From: an uncultured Collinsella sp.
GTDB taxonomy: Bacteria; Actinomycetota; Coriobacteriia; Coriobacteriales; Coriobacteriaceae
Direction: 5' to 3'
NCBI GenBank assembly: GCA_900754385.1
Contig: CAAECP010000084.1
Location: 1-7,398 of the forward strand
DNA length: 7,398 nucleotides
Under the pieces are notes generated by a model. It was not told the DNA's origin. It did not search any database and was given only the letters and a program-made list of their open reading frames with translations. Positions 7,324-7,398 of this stretch are shown here, piece after piece (position 1 is the stretch's first letter; each line of letters starts with the position of its first letter). The translations under genes were made by a program, and so were the position numbers.

Positions 7324-7398
7324 CACCATCAACCGCGTGATCGTCCCGGGCACCTTCGATCCCATCACGTTTGGCCATATCGATGTGATCCGCCGCGC
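7316..7398 (+). CDS. coaD: Phosphopantetheine adenylyltransferase CoaD (3' truncated by window)
   Basis: CoaD transfers AMP from ATP to 4'-phosphopantetheine, the penultimate step of coenzyme A synthesis. Only the first 27 codons are present, but they contain the diagnostic nucleotidyltransferase signature: PGTFDPITFGHIDVIRRA, where most homologues have PG(S/T)FDP(I/V)T.GH.D(I/L)I.RA. The TFGH part is the ATP-binding (T/H)xGH motif. GGAGGA at 7305-7310 stands 5 bases before ATG 7316. The start overlaps the end of rsmD by 8 bases, so the two genes are probably translationally coupled. The rest of the gene lies beyond the window. Confidence 0.93.
   Translation, partial: MNDTINRVIVPGTFDPITFGHIDVIRR

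Noticed and set aside
2449..7398. yloU-fakA-recG-rsmD-coaD as a novel dedicated system
   Set aside because: All members are housekeeping families and this order or parts of it occur widely in Gram-positive bacteria, so shared location does not point to a new shared function.

Overview
This window is a stretch of core bacterial chromosome. High G+C, long antisense shadow frames, GTG starts and gene content suggest an actinobacterium of the Coriobacteriia, most likely Collinsella or a close relative. The features behind this are a SigA-type primary sigma factor with a long acidic/basic amino terminus, placed directly after dnaG, and an Asp23/YloU gene paired with a FakA-type kinase gene. The genus-level assignment is recalled resemblance, not a search result. 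All genes lie on the plus strand.

Layout. Positions 1-405 hold the 3' end of DNA primase (dnaG). A 110-base gap carries a weak candidate promoter and leads into rpoD (GTG start at 516, stop at 1871). A 199-base gap follows. It holds a strong U-less hairpin just after rpoD, then a 26-bp REP-like hairpin that starts at a GTAG tetranucleotide and ends in a 12-bp tandem duplication, and finally a near-consensus promoter. That promoter serves two identical tRNA-Asn(GTT) genes with encoded CCA, closed by a classic rho-independent terminator. After a 159-base gap with adjacent palindromes, five genes run very close together: yloU (Asp23 family), fakA (fatty acid kinase ATP-binding subunit), recG, rsmD and the first 27 codons of coaD. 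recG/rsmD share ATGA and rsmD/coaD overlap by 8 bases, so this looks like one operon.

How the genes work together. dnaG-rpoD is the classic primase/primary sigma factor neighbourhood. The second block combines lipid-related functions (fakA, coaD), DNA repair (recG) and ribosome maturation (rsmD). Its yloU-yloV-recG and rsmD-coaD order is conserved in many Gram-positive bacteria and is not evidence of a dedicated pathway. I found no phage gene, transposase gene, CRISPR array, defence system or broken gene. The least ordinary parts are the noncoding structures between rpoD and the tRNAs, a hexanucleotide repeat in rpoD, and an altered signature motif in RecG.
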